Shown in pieces: positions 27,206 to 35,465 of a stretch of 64,000 nt of DNA. The translations under genes and the position numbers were made by a program. The DNA is from Stenotrophobium sp050739895 (lineage in GTDB: Bacteria > Pseudomonadota > Gammaproteobacteria > Nevskiales > Nevskiaceae), in contig JBOICK010000040.1 of the NCBI GenBank assembly GCA_050739895.1, forward strand, positions 43,419 through 107,418. Reading direction: 5' to 3'. How positions within the stretch are numbered: position 1 is the first letter of the stretch; every line of letters begins with the position of its first letter. The notes beneath the pieces were generated by a model. It was given only the letters and a program-made list of their open reading frames with translations, did no database searches and had not been told where the DNA came from.

Positions 27206-27382
27206 TCTGTGTCCGGCAATTTCCGGCAGGCGGGAGCACACCATCCGCTCAGGTCAGGTCCCCACGGGTTCGCTATGGCGGGCAAAATATTTGTGCGATT
27301 TTGGTCCATATCCTTTCTGGTCAGTTACTCTATAGGTCTCGTGGTAACCACATGATTCGGGGCGAATAGCAGTTTTCTGGCC

Positions 27383-27763
27383 ATGTCGTTTACGCGTAAA
27401 CAACGGCATTTTCTCGTCATCTGGCTGGTGCTGGCCAGCGTGTTCTATCGCGGCCTGATCCCGGCTGGGTTCATGCCGTCTGCAACAGGTGCCGCGACGC
27501 GTCATGGCGCGCTACTGGTTATCTGCCACCATGGCGAGTTTGCGACGCATGAACAGGGGGCAAATGGTTCGGGTGCAGGCACCACATCTCTCGACCAGTG
27601 CCCATTCGGCGCCGCGGCCGGCCCGGCGCTGCCGAGCGTAAAAATCGCGTTTTCCTTCGCTCCGGGCTTGGCTGATTTCCGGCTGGGCTGGAGCGCAGTT
27701 CTCAACCGCAGCGCTTCGCCGCAGCTGCAACCGCCGGCCCGCGGCCCACCGACTCTTTCCTGA
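27383..27763 (+). CDS. DUF2946-like small membrane protein
   Basis: The 126-residue protein has one N-terminal transmembrane segment containing the family motif RGLIPAGFMPSA. A Cys/His-bearing stretch (ICHHGEF, DQCPFGAAAG) follows, and it ends in ARGPPTLS. DUF2946 proteins are often found beside copper-related genes. It is the first gene of a three-gene set with the CATCGC protein and a TlpA-like oxidoreductase, after a 177-bp gap. Confidence 0.7.
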   Translation: MSFTRKQRHFLVIWLVLASVFYRGLIPAGFMPSATGAATRHGALLVICHHGEFATHEQGANGSGAGTTSLDQCPFGAAAGPALPSVKIAFSFAPGLADFRLGWSAVLNRSASPQLQPPARGPPTLS

Positions 27764-27807
27764 TCCGATAGCACACATTCCATGCCGTTTCCGCAAATCG
27801 GGGCGCC

Positions 27808-28884
27808 ATGTGTTGCTACATGCCATTCAATCGACAGGAAACTCCCGTGCCCTCATTTTTTTTGCGCTGCTCCTTGCTGGCGCTTGCTGTTACACCCCTT
27901 GCCGCTCAGGCGTGCGCCACCTGCGGCTGCTCCCTGAGTGCGGATGCCGCGATGGGCTATTCCGCCATGGCCGGCTGGCGGGTCAATCTGGAATACGACT
28001 TCATCAATCAGGACCAGTTGCGCCATGGCTATGGCTCGATTTCGCCCGCACAAGTCGCTGCCATCAATGATGCGGGCGGCAGCCAGGAGGTCGAGCACGA
28101 CACTATCAATCGCTATCTCACAGCGGGGATCACCTACAGCCCCAGCGCCAGTTGGAGCTACAGCGCATTGATTCCCTACATCGAGCGCAGTCACACCACC
28201 TACGGCAACGCCACGACGACCGATATCAATTCTGCAAACATCAGTAGCGCCGATAGCGACGGCTTGGGAGATATCAAACTCATCGGCAGCTATCAGGGAT
28301 TGCTGCCCACGCATAACCTCGGTGTGCAGCTAGGCGTCAAAGTGCCCACGGGCCGTTACGGAGGCCAAAATACCGTCACGGGTGAAACAGCAGGGCGCGA
28401 TCCGGTGTTTTTCTCGACCGGTCCCAATGCCGGGACGGCGCTCGATGCCAGCCTGAACCCGGGCACCGGCAGCACGGACCTCATCGTTGGCGCGTATTAC
28501 TACCAGGCGGTCAGCCAAAACTTCGACGCGTTCATCAATGGCCAGATTCAGGCCGCGGTGGTTCACGCGCTCAACCAGCCGAACGCCGATTTCCGCCCCG
28601 GCAATACGGAAAACCTAAGCTTTGGCCTGCGCTACGAGCGCAATCCTCGCTGGGTCCCGCAATTGCAGGTCAATGTGACGCACAAGAATCCTGATCAAGG
28701 CGCGCTGGCAGATAACACCGACACCGCCGGAACCGTGGTCTACCTCAGCCCCGGTATCACGGCGAGCTTGCTGAAACAGGTTCATGCCTATGCTTTTTTA
28801 CAGGTTCCGGTATTCAGTTACCTCGAAGGCTACCAAGTGTTTCCACGCTGGACCGGGAGCGTTGGTTTGAGCTACGCGTTTTGA
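27808..28884 (+). CDS. outer-membrane beta-barrel protein with N-terminal CATCGC motif
   Basis: A signal peptide (FFLRCSLLALAVTPLAAQA) is followed directly by CATCGCSLSADAAMG, so the mature N-terminus would bear three cysteines in a CxxCxC pattern. The rest alternates amphipathic strands and ends in the aromatic FSLSYAF-type terminus (GSVGLSYAF), as expected of an outer-membrane barrel. Ligand and role are unknown; metal or thiol chemistry is suggested by neighbours. The start is uncertain: ATG 27808, ATG 27820 or GTG 27847. Confidence 0.65.
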   Translation: MCCYMPFNRQETPVPSFFLRCSLLALAVTPLAAQACATCGCSLSADAAMGYSAMAGWRVNLEYDFINQDQLRHGYGSISPAQVAAINDAGGSQEVEHDTINRYLTAGITYSPSASWSYSALIPYIERSHTTYGNATTTDINSANISSADSDGLGDIKLIGSYQGLLPTHNLGVQLGVKVPTGRYGGQNTVTGETAGRDPVFFSTGPNAGTALDASLNPGTGSTDLIVGAYYYQAVSQNFDAFINGQIQAAVVHALNQPNADFRPGNTENLSFGLRYERNPRWVPQLQVNVTHKNPDQGALADNTDTAGTVVYLSPGITASLLKQVHAYAFLQVPVFSYLEGYQVFPRWTGSVGLSYAF

Positions 28885-28885
28885 C

Positions 28886-29470
28886 ATGAGATCGCCGGTG
28901 TCCCGTCATGCTTGTTGCCCGGACCGGCCGGTATCGGCCGCACGCCGAGCCTTGCTGCGGCAGGCGCTGACTTGGTGCGCTGCATCTATCGTGTCGGGTT
29001 TTCCACTTGCGGCGTGCGCGGGTGGCGGGGCTGTGGTCGGTGAACCCGCACCCGCCTTGGTGTTGCATACGCTGGATGGGCAGACGATTTCCACGGAAAG
29101 CCTGCGTGGCAAAGTGGTCATCCTCACTTTCTGGGCCACGTGGTGTGTGCCCTGCCGTGACGAACTACCGCTGCTGTCAGCCTATGCGGCAGCCCACGCC
29201 GGGCAAGGGCTACAGGTGCTGGGATTCAGTCTGGATGGGCCAGAGAACTTGCCAGAGGTGCAAAAAATTGCCGCAGCTCTGAGTTTTCCTGTCGGATTGC
29301 TGGGCAGCGCGTGGGCCGGCGACTATGGCCGGATCTGGCGGCTGCCGGTGAGTTTCACGATCAATCGGGCAGGGCTGTTGGTCGACAACAGTTGGGACGA
29401 CGAGCAGCCATCATGGACCCATGAGCGGTTGCAACGCGTCGTCGCACCATTGCTTCGGGAGGCTCGATGA
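28886..29470 (+). CDS. TlpA-like thiol-disulfide oxidoreductase
   Basis: The 194-residue protein has a thioredoxin fold with active site WCVPC in TFWATWCVPCRDELPLL. The N-terminal export signal contains a twin-arginine-like RRALLRQALTW, then a Cys/Ala-rich region resembling a lipobox (LAACAGG). TlpA/ResA-type proteins reduce periplasmic disulfides, for instance in cytochrome c or copper-centre assembly. It begins one base after the CATCGC protein, so the two are coupled and the neighbour's cysteines are a plausible substrate. Confidence 0.85.
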   Translation: MRSPVSRHACCPDRPVSAARRALLRQALTWCAASIVSGFPLAACAGGGAVVGEPAPALVLHTLDGQTISTESLRGKVVILTFWATWCVPCRDELPLLSAYAAAHAGQGLQVLGFSLDGPENLPEVQKIAAALSFPVGLLGSAWAGDYGRIWRLPVSFTINRAGLLVDNSWDDEQPSWTHERLQRVVAPLLREAR

Positions 29471-29500
29471 AACGTTCGGCCAAAATCAAAAGAACCGGAT

Positions 29501-30844
29501 TTAATCTAGCCGTCCTTCGTCCCTGAGCTTCTGCAGGTGGCTGTGAATGTTCATCAGCGCCAGCGGCGCCAGTCGCGGATCGAGACCGGCGTAGATTTTC
29601 GGCAACATCGCCTGCGGTTCCATGCCCTCGGTGTGCAGTTGCAGGATCTGTTCCTCGCGCATGTGCCGGTGCTTGAGGGTTTCGCGGATGCGGTAGGTGG
29701 TGCCCAGCGCCATGCCGTGCGAGGGGATGATCACCGCCGGGTCCCAGTCGATCACGCGCTGCAGCGAGTCGAAATACTTGCGCATGCTGCTTTCCGGGCC
29801 GCCGACGACGACCGTGCCGATGCCCTGGATCAGGTCGCTGACGATGCACCAGCTGCGCGATTCCGGCATCAGCGCGAGCTGGCCTTCATCGTGTCCGGGC
29901 ACTGCGTACAGGAAGACTTTTTCGCCCAGCCATTCGGTGAGCACATCGCCTTCGGCACAGGTGCGGACGGTGATGCCGTCGAAATAGCCCGGCACGCGCC
30001 TGGCGATGCGCTCGTGCGTGTCGACGCTCATCGCCATCGGCACATCGTAGCGGCGTGCGATGAGGTTGGCGCGCTCGCGGTGATCGGGGTGGTGATGGGT
30101 GAGAAAAATCTGGTCGACGCCAAAATCGTCGATCAGCTTGCACAGCCGCTGCATCTCGTCGTCGCTGTCGGGTGCCGGATCGACCAGCACGCGCGGCGAG
30201 CCGTTGCCGCCCAGCCAGAAACAGTTGGTGCGATCGGCCGGCGGGATCGTGTTGGAGCGCGGCATCAGCATGCGCAGGCCGCCGACCTGCTCGACCCAAG
30301 GCACCTGCGTTTCTATATCGACGTGATAGTCGAAATCCGGCAACGCCGTGTCGCCGGTCGCGAGCCAGTGAATCACGCTGAGCGTCGGTGGCGCGGTGAG
30401 CAAGCGGCCGCGCTGGAAGCGTTCTTCCCAGGTGCGGGCCGGCAGCCACGCCGACTCCGCGGCTTCTTCAGCGTCCACAATCAGTGCCGGGCGCTGATGC
30501 AATTCGATACGGAAGAAATGCGTGCGAAAGCGCAGCGGCGAGAACGCCGGCGTGGTGATTTCGCCCAGGTAGCTGACCGCGGACACTGCGCCTGCGCTCA
30601 CTGCCGCGAACAGGTCGTAGCCCAACTCTTCGGTCATCTCACGCGCCAGCGCGCGCAGCAGGCGCGGCGAATGTGCGCGCAGCAGCGGATGCGCCAGCGC
30701 GTCGTCGGTATCGGTCTTGTCGACCTTGCCGCCGGGGAACGCCCAGTAGCCGCTGAACGCCGGCAGATAGGGCTGCCTGCGCACCAGGAACATTTCGTCG
30801 CCGTGGGTGAGCACGGCGGTCACGGCATCGCGGATATTGGTCAC
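29501..30844 (-). CDS. NUDIX hydrolase fused to metallo-beta-lactamase-fold hydrolase
   Basis: Residues ~1-165 are a NUDIX domain (YWAFPGGKVD at ~33-42, REMTEELG at ~68-75). The ~30-residue distance from the GG pair to R68 is longer than the canonical box and resembles NUDT7/NUDT19-type CoA-pyrophosphatases with an insertion. Residues ~180-447 are a metallo-beta-lactamase domain with THHHPDH (~249-255), a Zn Asp in SDLIQG and a late His in PSHGMA, like LACTB2 RNases. The dual function is unknown. It is isolated between two convergent or spaced genes. Confidence 0.85.
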   Translation of the reverse strand: MTNIRDAVTAVLTHGDEMFLVRRQPYLPAFSGYWAFPGGKVDKTDTDDALAHPLLRAHSPRLLRALAREMTEELGYDLFAAVSAGAVSAVSYLGEITTPAFSPLRFRTHFFRIELHQRPALIVDAEEAAESAWLPARTWEERFQRGRLLTAPPTLSVIHWLATGDTALPDFDYHVDIETQVPWVEQVGGLRMLMPRSNTIPPADRTNCFWLGGNGSPRVLVDPAPDSDDEMQRLCKLIDDFGVDQIFLTHHHPDHRERANLIARRYDVPMAMSVDTHERIARRVPGYFDGITVRTCAEGDVLTEWLGEKVFLYAVPGHDEGQLALMPESRSWCIVSDLIQGIGTVVVGGPESSMRKYFDSLQRVIDWDPAVIIPSHGMALGTTYRIRETLKHRHMREEQILQLHTEGMEPQAMLPKIYAGLDPRLAPLALMNIHSHLQKLRDEGRLD

Positions 30845-30885
30845 GATTAGGAGATATGTAAGGAATGAATGCCGCTGCGAGCGCT

Positions 30886-30993
30886 ACCCGCTGTGCCATT
30901 GGCGCCCTGATTTATAGTTATAAAATATAATATAAATTATTATTTATTGTATATTTAATAACAAAACCGTGGAGAACTCAGGCGATAGCGGGT
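30886..30993. repeat. AT-core dyad element, copy 4
   Basis: The ends are ACCCGCT and AGCGGGT. The core at 30917-30962 starts GTTA, ends TAAC, has 43 A/T of 46 and contains TATAAAT at offset 15. The right arm ends GCGAT before the box, as in copy 5. It lies between two minus-strand genes. Confidence 0.85.
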
Positions 30994-31023
30994 CGCACAT
31001 GAACCGGCTTCAAGCGGCCCAGT

Positions 31024-31302
31024 CTACTGCTTGAGCGGCTCGATATTCTTCAACGCCAGCTTGTCGCCGGCAAAGGTGACGCTGATGGTCTGGCTGCTGC
31101 CATTCCAGGTTTCGGTGTTCATCGTCAGCGAGCCGATGCCGCCGCCGGAGACCTGGTCGGGCTTGCCGAGAATGGCATGTACCTGATCCTGCGTCATGCC
31201 GGCCTCGAGTTTGGCGTAGTTGTCCGCGGTGGCCTTGGAGCAGGCGGATAGGGCAAGGCCGCAAGCCAGGGCAAGGCCGATAAGACTGGTGCGCATGTTC
31301 AT
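31024..31302 (-). CDS. small lipoprotein, SmpA/DUF3862-like
   Basis: The 92-residue protein has a lipoprotein signal (GLALSAC). The body, YAKLEAGMTQDQVHAILGKP, is the helical repeat typical of SmpA/OmlA (BamE)-like domains, followed by a beta hairpin rich in Ser/Thr. ATG 31302 has a good AGGAG site 8 bases upstream. The function is unknown. Confidence 0.78.
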   Translation of the reverse strand: MNMRTSLIGLALACGLALSACSKATADNYAKLEAGMTQDQVHAILGKPDQVSGGGIGSLTMNTETWNGSSQTISVTFAGDKLALKNIEPLKQ

Positions 31303-31448
31303 TTCAGAAACTCCTGCTGCAGGTAAGAACAGGGAGCTTAACAGCAGCACGGCTCAGCGCGGCAGCTTGCAGGCAGGTGCCGCCTTCCAGACCCGGGCGG
31401 TACTTCCGGATTCGCTTTACACTGAGCACCACTATCGAAGGAGCGCCC

Positions 31449-31595
31449 ATGGCCAAGCCCAATTACCAGTTCGACAAGCGGCAGCGTGAACTGAAGAAGA
31501 TCAAGCAGCAGGAAGAAAAGCGTCAGAAGAAACAGGCCCGTGACGGCACCGCCGAACCCGCGGCGACAGAAACACCACAGGAGCAGGCAACATGA
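31449..31595 (+). CDS. small Lys/Gln-rich basic protein
   Basis: It has 48 residues, starting MAKPNYQFDKRQRELKKIKQ and continuing as a charged helix. The N-terminal half is a recurring small-protein motif in proteobacteria. A strong AGGAG site precedes ATG 31449. The ATGA overlap with the next tiny gene suggests coupled expression. The function is unknown. Confidence 0.7.
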   Translation: MAKPNYQFDKRQRELKKIKQQEEKRQKKQARDGTAEPAATETPQEQAT

Positions 31596-31693
31596 GCAAG
31601 GGCATGGACAGCAAGAAGGACACCAAGAAGAAGCCTGCGCTGAACCTGAAGGAAAAGCGCGCGGCCAAGGCCGAGAAGGCCAAGAAGAGATAG
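31592..31693 (+). CDS. 33-residue Lys-rich protein
   Basis: A very short coding region encodes MSKGMDSKKDTKKKPALNL followed by a Lys/Ala tail ending EKAKKR. It overlaps the previous gene by 4 bp (ATGA). Its high Lys content points to nucleic-acid or ribosome contact, but that is inference. Confidence 0.6.
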   Translation: MSKGMDSKKDTKKKPALNLKEKRAAKAEKAKKR

Positions 31694-31798
31694 CGGTTTG
31701 CGCGTGACTTCTGTAGCGCGGCGGTTCGCGACAACCCCGTTGATTTTATGTTCCACGACCGGTAGCGCCGACGGGTTCCGAGTGATTCATCGCACGTC

Positions 31799-32656
31799 AT
31801 GAAAATCCCCAAAGGCCTGCAGCCGCTGGTAGACGAGGGCATGGTCGACGAGGTTGTCCGCCAACTCAAGAGCGGCAAGGAGGCGTCGGTCTTCATTGTC
31901 ACCTGCGGCGCCCATACCCGCTGCGCCAAGGTCTACAAGGACGCCGAGCACCGCGGCTTCCACAAGCTTGCCCAATACCAGGAAGGCCGCAAGGCACGCG
32001 GCAGCCGTGATGCGCGTGCGATGGGCAAGGGCGGCGGCCGCCACGGCCGCAAGATGCAGGAAGCCGAGTGGAAGAATGCCGAGGTCGATGCGCTCTATCG
32101 CCTGGTCAGCGCCGGTGTGCGCGTGCCGCAGCCGCATGGTGTTTACGCCGGTGTCTTGCTGATGGAGTTGGTGCAGGACGAACATGGCAATCCCGCGCCG
32201 CGGCTCAACGAAGTCGACATGACCCCGGAGCAGGCGCGCCAGTGGCACGCGTTCATGATGCGGCAGATCGTGCTGATGCTCTGTGCGGGCCTGATCCACG
32301 GCGATCTTTCCGAATACAACGTACTGCTCGATGCCACTGGGCCAGTCATCATCGATCTGCCGCAGGCGATCAATGCTTCCAGCAACAACAACGCATTCCG
32401 CATGCTGGAGCGCGACATCAACAACATGCGCGCGACCTTCGCCCAGGCCGCGCCGGAGTTGCTGAAGACGGAATATGCCCACGAAATCTGGAAGCTCTAC
32501 GAGGTCGGCGAACTGAAGCCGGATACGCCGCTCACCGGCCACTATGTCCACACCGCCGCCAAGGCCGACGTCGATGCCGTGCTCGACCAGATCGAAGAGG
32601 CGCGGCGCGAAGCCGAGGCGCGGCAGCGCGGGCGTGCGGCGGCGGAGTTGGAATGA
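31799..32656 (+). CDS. RIO1-family atypical Ser/Thr kinase
   Basis: The 285-residue protein has the RIO kinase layout: a nucleotide-binding segment LKSGKEASVF (~23-32) with catalytic-type Lys in CAKVYK, catalytic loop LIHGDLSEYNVLL (~165-177) with D169 and N174, and metal site VIIDLPQA (~183-190). The Arg/Lys/Gly-rich insert ~64-86 is basic. Bacterial RIO proteins are linked by inference to ribosome or nucleic-acid biology. The start is ATG 31799, or possibly the second Met. Confidence 0.85.
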   Translation: MKIPKGLQPLVDEGMVDEVVRQLKSGKEASVFIVTCGAHTRCAKVYKDAEHRGFHKLAQYQEGRKARGSRDARAMGKGGGRHGRKMQEAEWKNAEVDALYRLVSAGVRVPQPHGVYAGVLLMELVQDEHGNPAPRLNEVDMTPEQARQWHAFMMRQIVLMLCAGLIHGDLSEYNVLLDATGPVIIDLPQAINASSNNNAFRMLERDINNMRATFAQAAPELLKTEYAHEIWKLYEVGELKPDTPLTGHYVHTAAKADVDAVLDQIEEARREAEARQRGRAAAELE

Positions 32657-32705
32657 TCTCATCTATCACGGAATCCTGACCCATTTTTTTCTGCGAGCGT
32701 ATCCC

Positions 32706-33746
32706 ATGCGAACCGGCGTACTGAGCTTTGTCCTGATGCTTGGCGTGTGTACCTCTGCCGTCGCCGGCCCTGCGGGAAAGCCGGCGGATCACGCTTATCG
32801 CATCGTCGATCGCTACAGGCTCGGCGGCACCGAAGGTTGGGATTATCTGGCTGTGGACGCACAGCGGCAGCGGTTGTTTATCAGCCGTTCCGATCATGTC
32901 GCGGTGATCGACGCGAACTCGGGAAAGCTGATCGGCGAAATTCCCGGAACTCTCGGCGTTCATGGCATCGCGCTGGCGCCGGATCTCAAACGCGGCTACA
33001 CCAGCAACGGCCGCGCCGGAACCGTGACGGCGTTCGATCTCGATACCCTCAAGGTGCTGGATCAGGTCAAGGTCACCGGTGCGAATCCCGATGCGATCGT
33101 TTACGACCCGGCGACCAAGCGTGTCTTCACATTCAACGGCAACAGCGACAATGCCACGGCGATCGACGCGGCATCGCTCAAGGTCGTCGGCACCATCGCG
33201 CTTCCGGGAAAGCCTGAGTTCGCGGTCAGCGACGGTCATGGCCGCGTCTACGTCAATATCGAGGACAAGAGCGAGTTGGCGGTGATCAATCCTGCATCAG
33301 CCCAGGTCGTGACAACCTGGCCGCTGGCGCCGTGCGAGGAACCTTCGGGGCTGGCGATGGATATTGCGCACCAGCGTCTGTTTTCGGTCTGCGCCAACCA
33401 CAGGATGATGGTGCTGGACGCGCAGTCGGGCCATCGCGTCGCCGAAATGCCGATCGGCGAACACCCGGACGCGGCGGCGTTCGACCCCGCAAGTCAACTC
33501 GCTTTCAGCTCAAACGGCGAGGGCACTCTGACCATCGTGCATGAGGACGATGCGGATCATTTCAGTGTTGTCGCCAATGTGCCGACGCGTAAGAGTGCCC
33601 GCACGATGGCGCTGGATACAGCCACACACCGCATCTATCTGTCGAGCGCGGAAACAGGCCCGCGACCCAAGCCGACGGCTGAGCAACCGCATCCTCGACC
33701 CGTCATCGCACCGGATACGTTTGAGATTCTTGTTCTCGGGCAATAA
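32706..33746 (+). CDS. YncE-like secreted beta-propeller protein
   Basis: The 346-residue protein has a signal peptide (VLSFVLMLGVCTSAVAG). Repeated 40-45-residue blocks follow, such as HVAVIDANSGKLIGEIPG, TVTAFDLDTLKVLDQVKV and ELAVINPASAQVVTTWPL, typical of a seven-bladed YVTN/YncE propeller. The role is unknown; ligand or metal binding is possible. ATG 32706 was chosen for the signal peptide. It converges on the trans-sulfuration gene. Confidence 0.83.
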   Translation: MRTGVLSFVLMLGVCTSAVAGPAGKPADHAYRIVDRYRLGGTEGWDYLAVDAQRQRLFISRSDHVAVIDANSGKLIGEIPGTLGVHGIALAPDLKRGYTSNGRAGTVTAFDLDTLKVLDQVKVTGANPDAIVYDPATKRVFTFNGNSDNATAIDAASLKVVGTIALPGKPEFAVSDGHGRVYVNIEDKSELAVINPASAQVVTTWPLAPCEEPSGLAMDIAHQRLFSVCANHRMMVLDAQSGHRVAEMPIGEHPDAAAFDPASQLAFSSNGEGTLTIVHEDDADHFSVVANVPTRKSARTMALDTATHRIYLSSAETGPRPKPTAEQPHPRPVIAPDTFEILVLGQ

Positions 33747-33772
33747 TTTCGCGGCGGTTTTCGGGGACTGCG

Positions 33773-34891
33773 TCAGGCCAGTGCTTGCCGCAGGTCCGCG
33801 ATCAGGTCATCCGCGTGTTCCAGTCCGATCGACAGGCGTAACAGGTTTTCCGGTGTGCGTGTGCCCGGGCCTTCCACCGAAGCGCGATGTTCGATCAGGC
33901 TCTCGACGCCACCCAGGCTGGTGGCGCGGGTGAACAAGTGCACGTTTGCGGTGACAGCCAGCGCCGCATCGCGACCGCCACGGATCTGCACCGACAGCAT
34001 CGCGCCGCCGCTGCGCATCTGCTGGAGCGCCAACGCGTGCTGCGGGTGTGTGGCCAGGCCCGGATAGTGGACGGCCGCCACTTTCGGATGCGCTGCCAGA
34101 AACTCCGCGACCCGCAATGCATTCGCCGACTGTGCACGCACGCGCAGCGGCAGTGTGCTGATCGAGCGCAGCAATAGCCAGCAATCGAAGGGCGAGGGAA
34201 TGGCGCCACCCTTGGTCTGGGAATCACGCACGCGCGCGAACAGATCATTGTTCTCGCGCGCAATCACCGCGCCGCCAATGATGTCGCTGTGCCCTCCAAG
34301 GTACTTGGTGGTCGAGTGCATCACCAGGTCCGCACCCAGTTCCAGTGGCCGCTGCAGCACCGGCGTGGCGAAAGTATTGTCCACCGCGCACCACGCGCCC
34401 GCATCATGAGCGCAGGCGGCGATACGGCGCAGGTCGACCAGTTTCATCAGCGGATTGGACGGCGACTCCACCCACACCAGCCGTGTCTGCGGACGCAGCG
34501 CGCTGGCGACGGCAGCAAGGTCGGTCTGGTCCACGGTGTCGTGGCGCAAGCCCCAGCGCGTCAGCAGGTCGCGCAGGATCACTGCCGTGCCCCAGTAGAG
34601 GTCCTGAGGGATGATCACATGGTCACCAGGCGCCAGCGCCTGCATGACCGCCAGCACTGCCGCCGAGCCGGAAGGAAATGCCGCCGCTGTCGTGCCACCT
34701 TCCAGCTCGGCCAGACATTGCTCCAGTGCCAGCCGGTTCGGGTTGCTGACGCGGCCGTAGACATGGCCATGCGGATAGCTGCCGTCGCCGGCGCGCTCGA
34801 ATGTGGTGGACAGGTTCAGCACCGGCGCTATCGCACCGGAGTCGCCGTCGATGTGACGACCGCTGTGGACCGCGAGGGTTTCGATGTTCAT
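33773..34891 (-). CDS. cystathionine gamma-synthase/beta-lyase-like PLP enzyme
   Basis: The 372-residue Cys/Met metabolism enzyme has phosphate-binding FPSGSAAVLAVMQAL, the substrate region WVESPSNPLMKLVDL, PLP lysine in HSTTKYLGGHSDIIGG and the C-terminal SLGGVESLIEHRAS. Family members include MetB, MetC and gamma-lyases; sequence alone does not settle which. ATG 34891 begins the conserved start NIETLAVHSGRHI. It converges on the propeller gene with 26 bp between stops. Confidence 0.88.
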   Translation of the reverse strand: MNIETLAVHSGRHIDGDSGAIAPVLNLSTTFERAGDGSYPHGHVYGRVSNPNRLALEQCLAELEGGTTAAAFPSGSAAVLAVMQALAPGDHVIIPQDLYWGTAVILRDLLTRWGLRHDTVDQTDLAAVASALRPQTRLVWVESPSNPLMKLVDLRRIAACAHDAGAWCAVDNTFATPVLQRPLELGADLVMHSTTKYLGGHSDIIGGAVIARENNDLFARVRDSQTKGGAIPSPFDCWLLLRSISTLPLRVRAQSANALRVAEFLAAHPKVAAVHYPGLATHPQHALALQQMRSGGAMLSVQIRGGRDAALAVTANVHLFTRATSLGGVESLIEHRASVEGPGTRTPENLLRLSIGLEHADDLIADLRQALA

Positions 34892-35009
34892 CGGTACGGT
34901 ATTCCGGAAGGCAAAAAATGGCGGGACACTGCGTTGTCGATTCAGCCAGAAGATGTATTCACCCGCCGCCTTGCGGCGGCAGGTTTCTGGCTTGCCGAAG
35001 GGTGAACGC

Positions 35010-35321
35010 TTATTGCACCGGAGCTTGCTGCTTGCACTGGCACACCGGGTCACGGACGCAGGACGCATCCTCGCCCCGACCCACCGCCTTGCCGGGACGG
35101 CACATCGCCGCTTCGCCGACGGCGCAGGACACCGCGCAGCTGCCGCAGCTGCCGACGTTCATCGCTTCGCAGTGCGAGCCATGGTTCTTCTGGATATTGA
35201 GGCTGTTCGAGCCGGGCTGCTGGCTGGCTGGCTCATGCACCACCACCACCGGGTCGTGGGCCAGCGCGACGCCGGCGATCAGCAGTGATGAAGCCAGAAG
35301 GAAGGAACGCAGTAGTGTCAT
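35010..35321 (-). CDS. secreted Cys-rich protein
   Basis: The 103-residue protein has a signal peptide (LLRSFLLASSLLIAGVALA). The mature part contains eight cysteines, clustered as CGSCAVSC and CVRDPVCQC with others between. This would allow several disulfides or metal sites. ATG 35321 was preferred for its signal peptide. I recognise no family. Confidence 0.55.
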   Translation of the reverse strand: MTLLRSFLLASSLLIAGVALAHDPVVVVHEPASQQPGSNSLNIQKNHGSHCEAMNVGSCGSCAVSCAVGEAAMCRPGKAVGRGEDASCVRDPVCQCKQQAPVQ

Positions 35322-35465
35322 GACGATCTCCGGTCGGGGCAGAACGAGCACTTAGGGTAGCGCAGCGCGGTGCATTCTGCCGTGGACCGTCATCCCGGCG
35401 GCCTGCCAGAATACCCGGAAGACATGATTTGGTTCTTGAAATATTCGATCTGCAGCAGGTGACCG

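Noticed and set aside
27241..27300. Possible ninth element near CCGCT/GGCGGG upstream of the DUF2946 gene
   Set aside because: It lacks a 46-bp A/T core and the inverted end box at the required distance.
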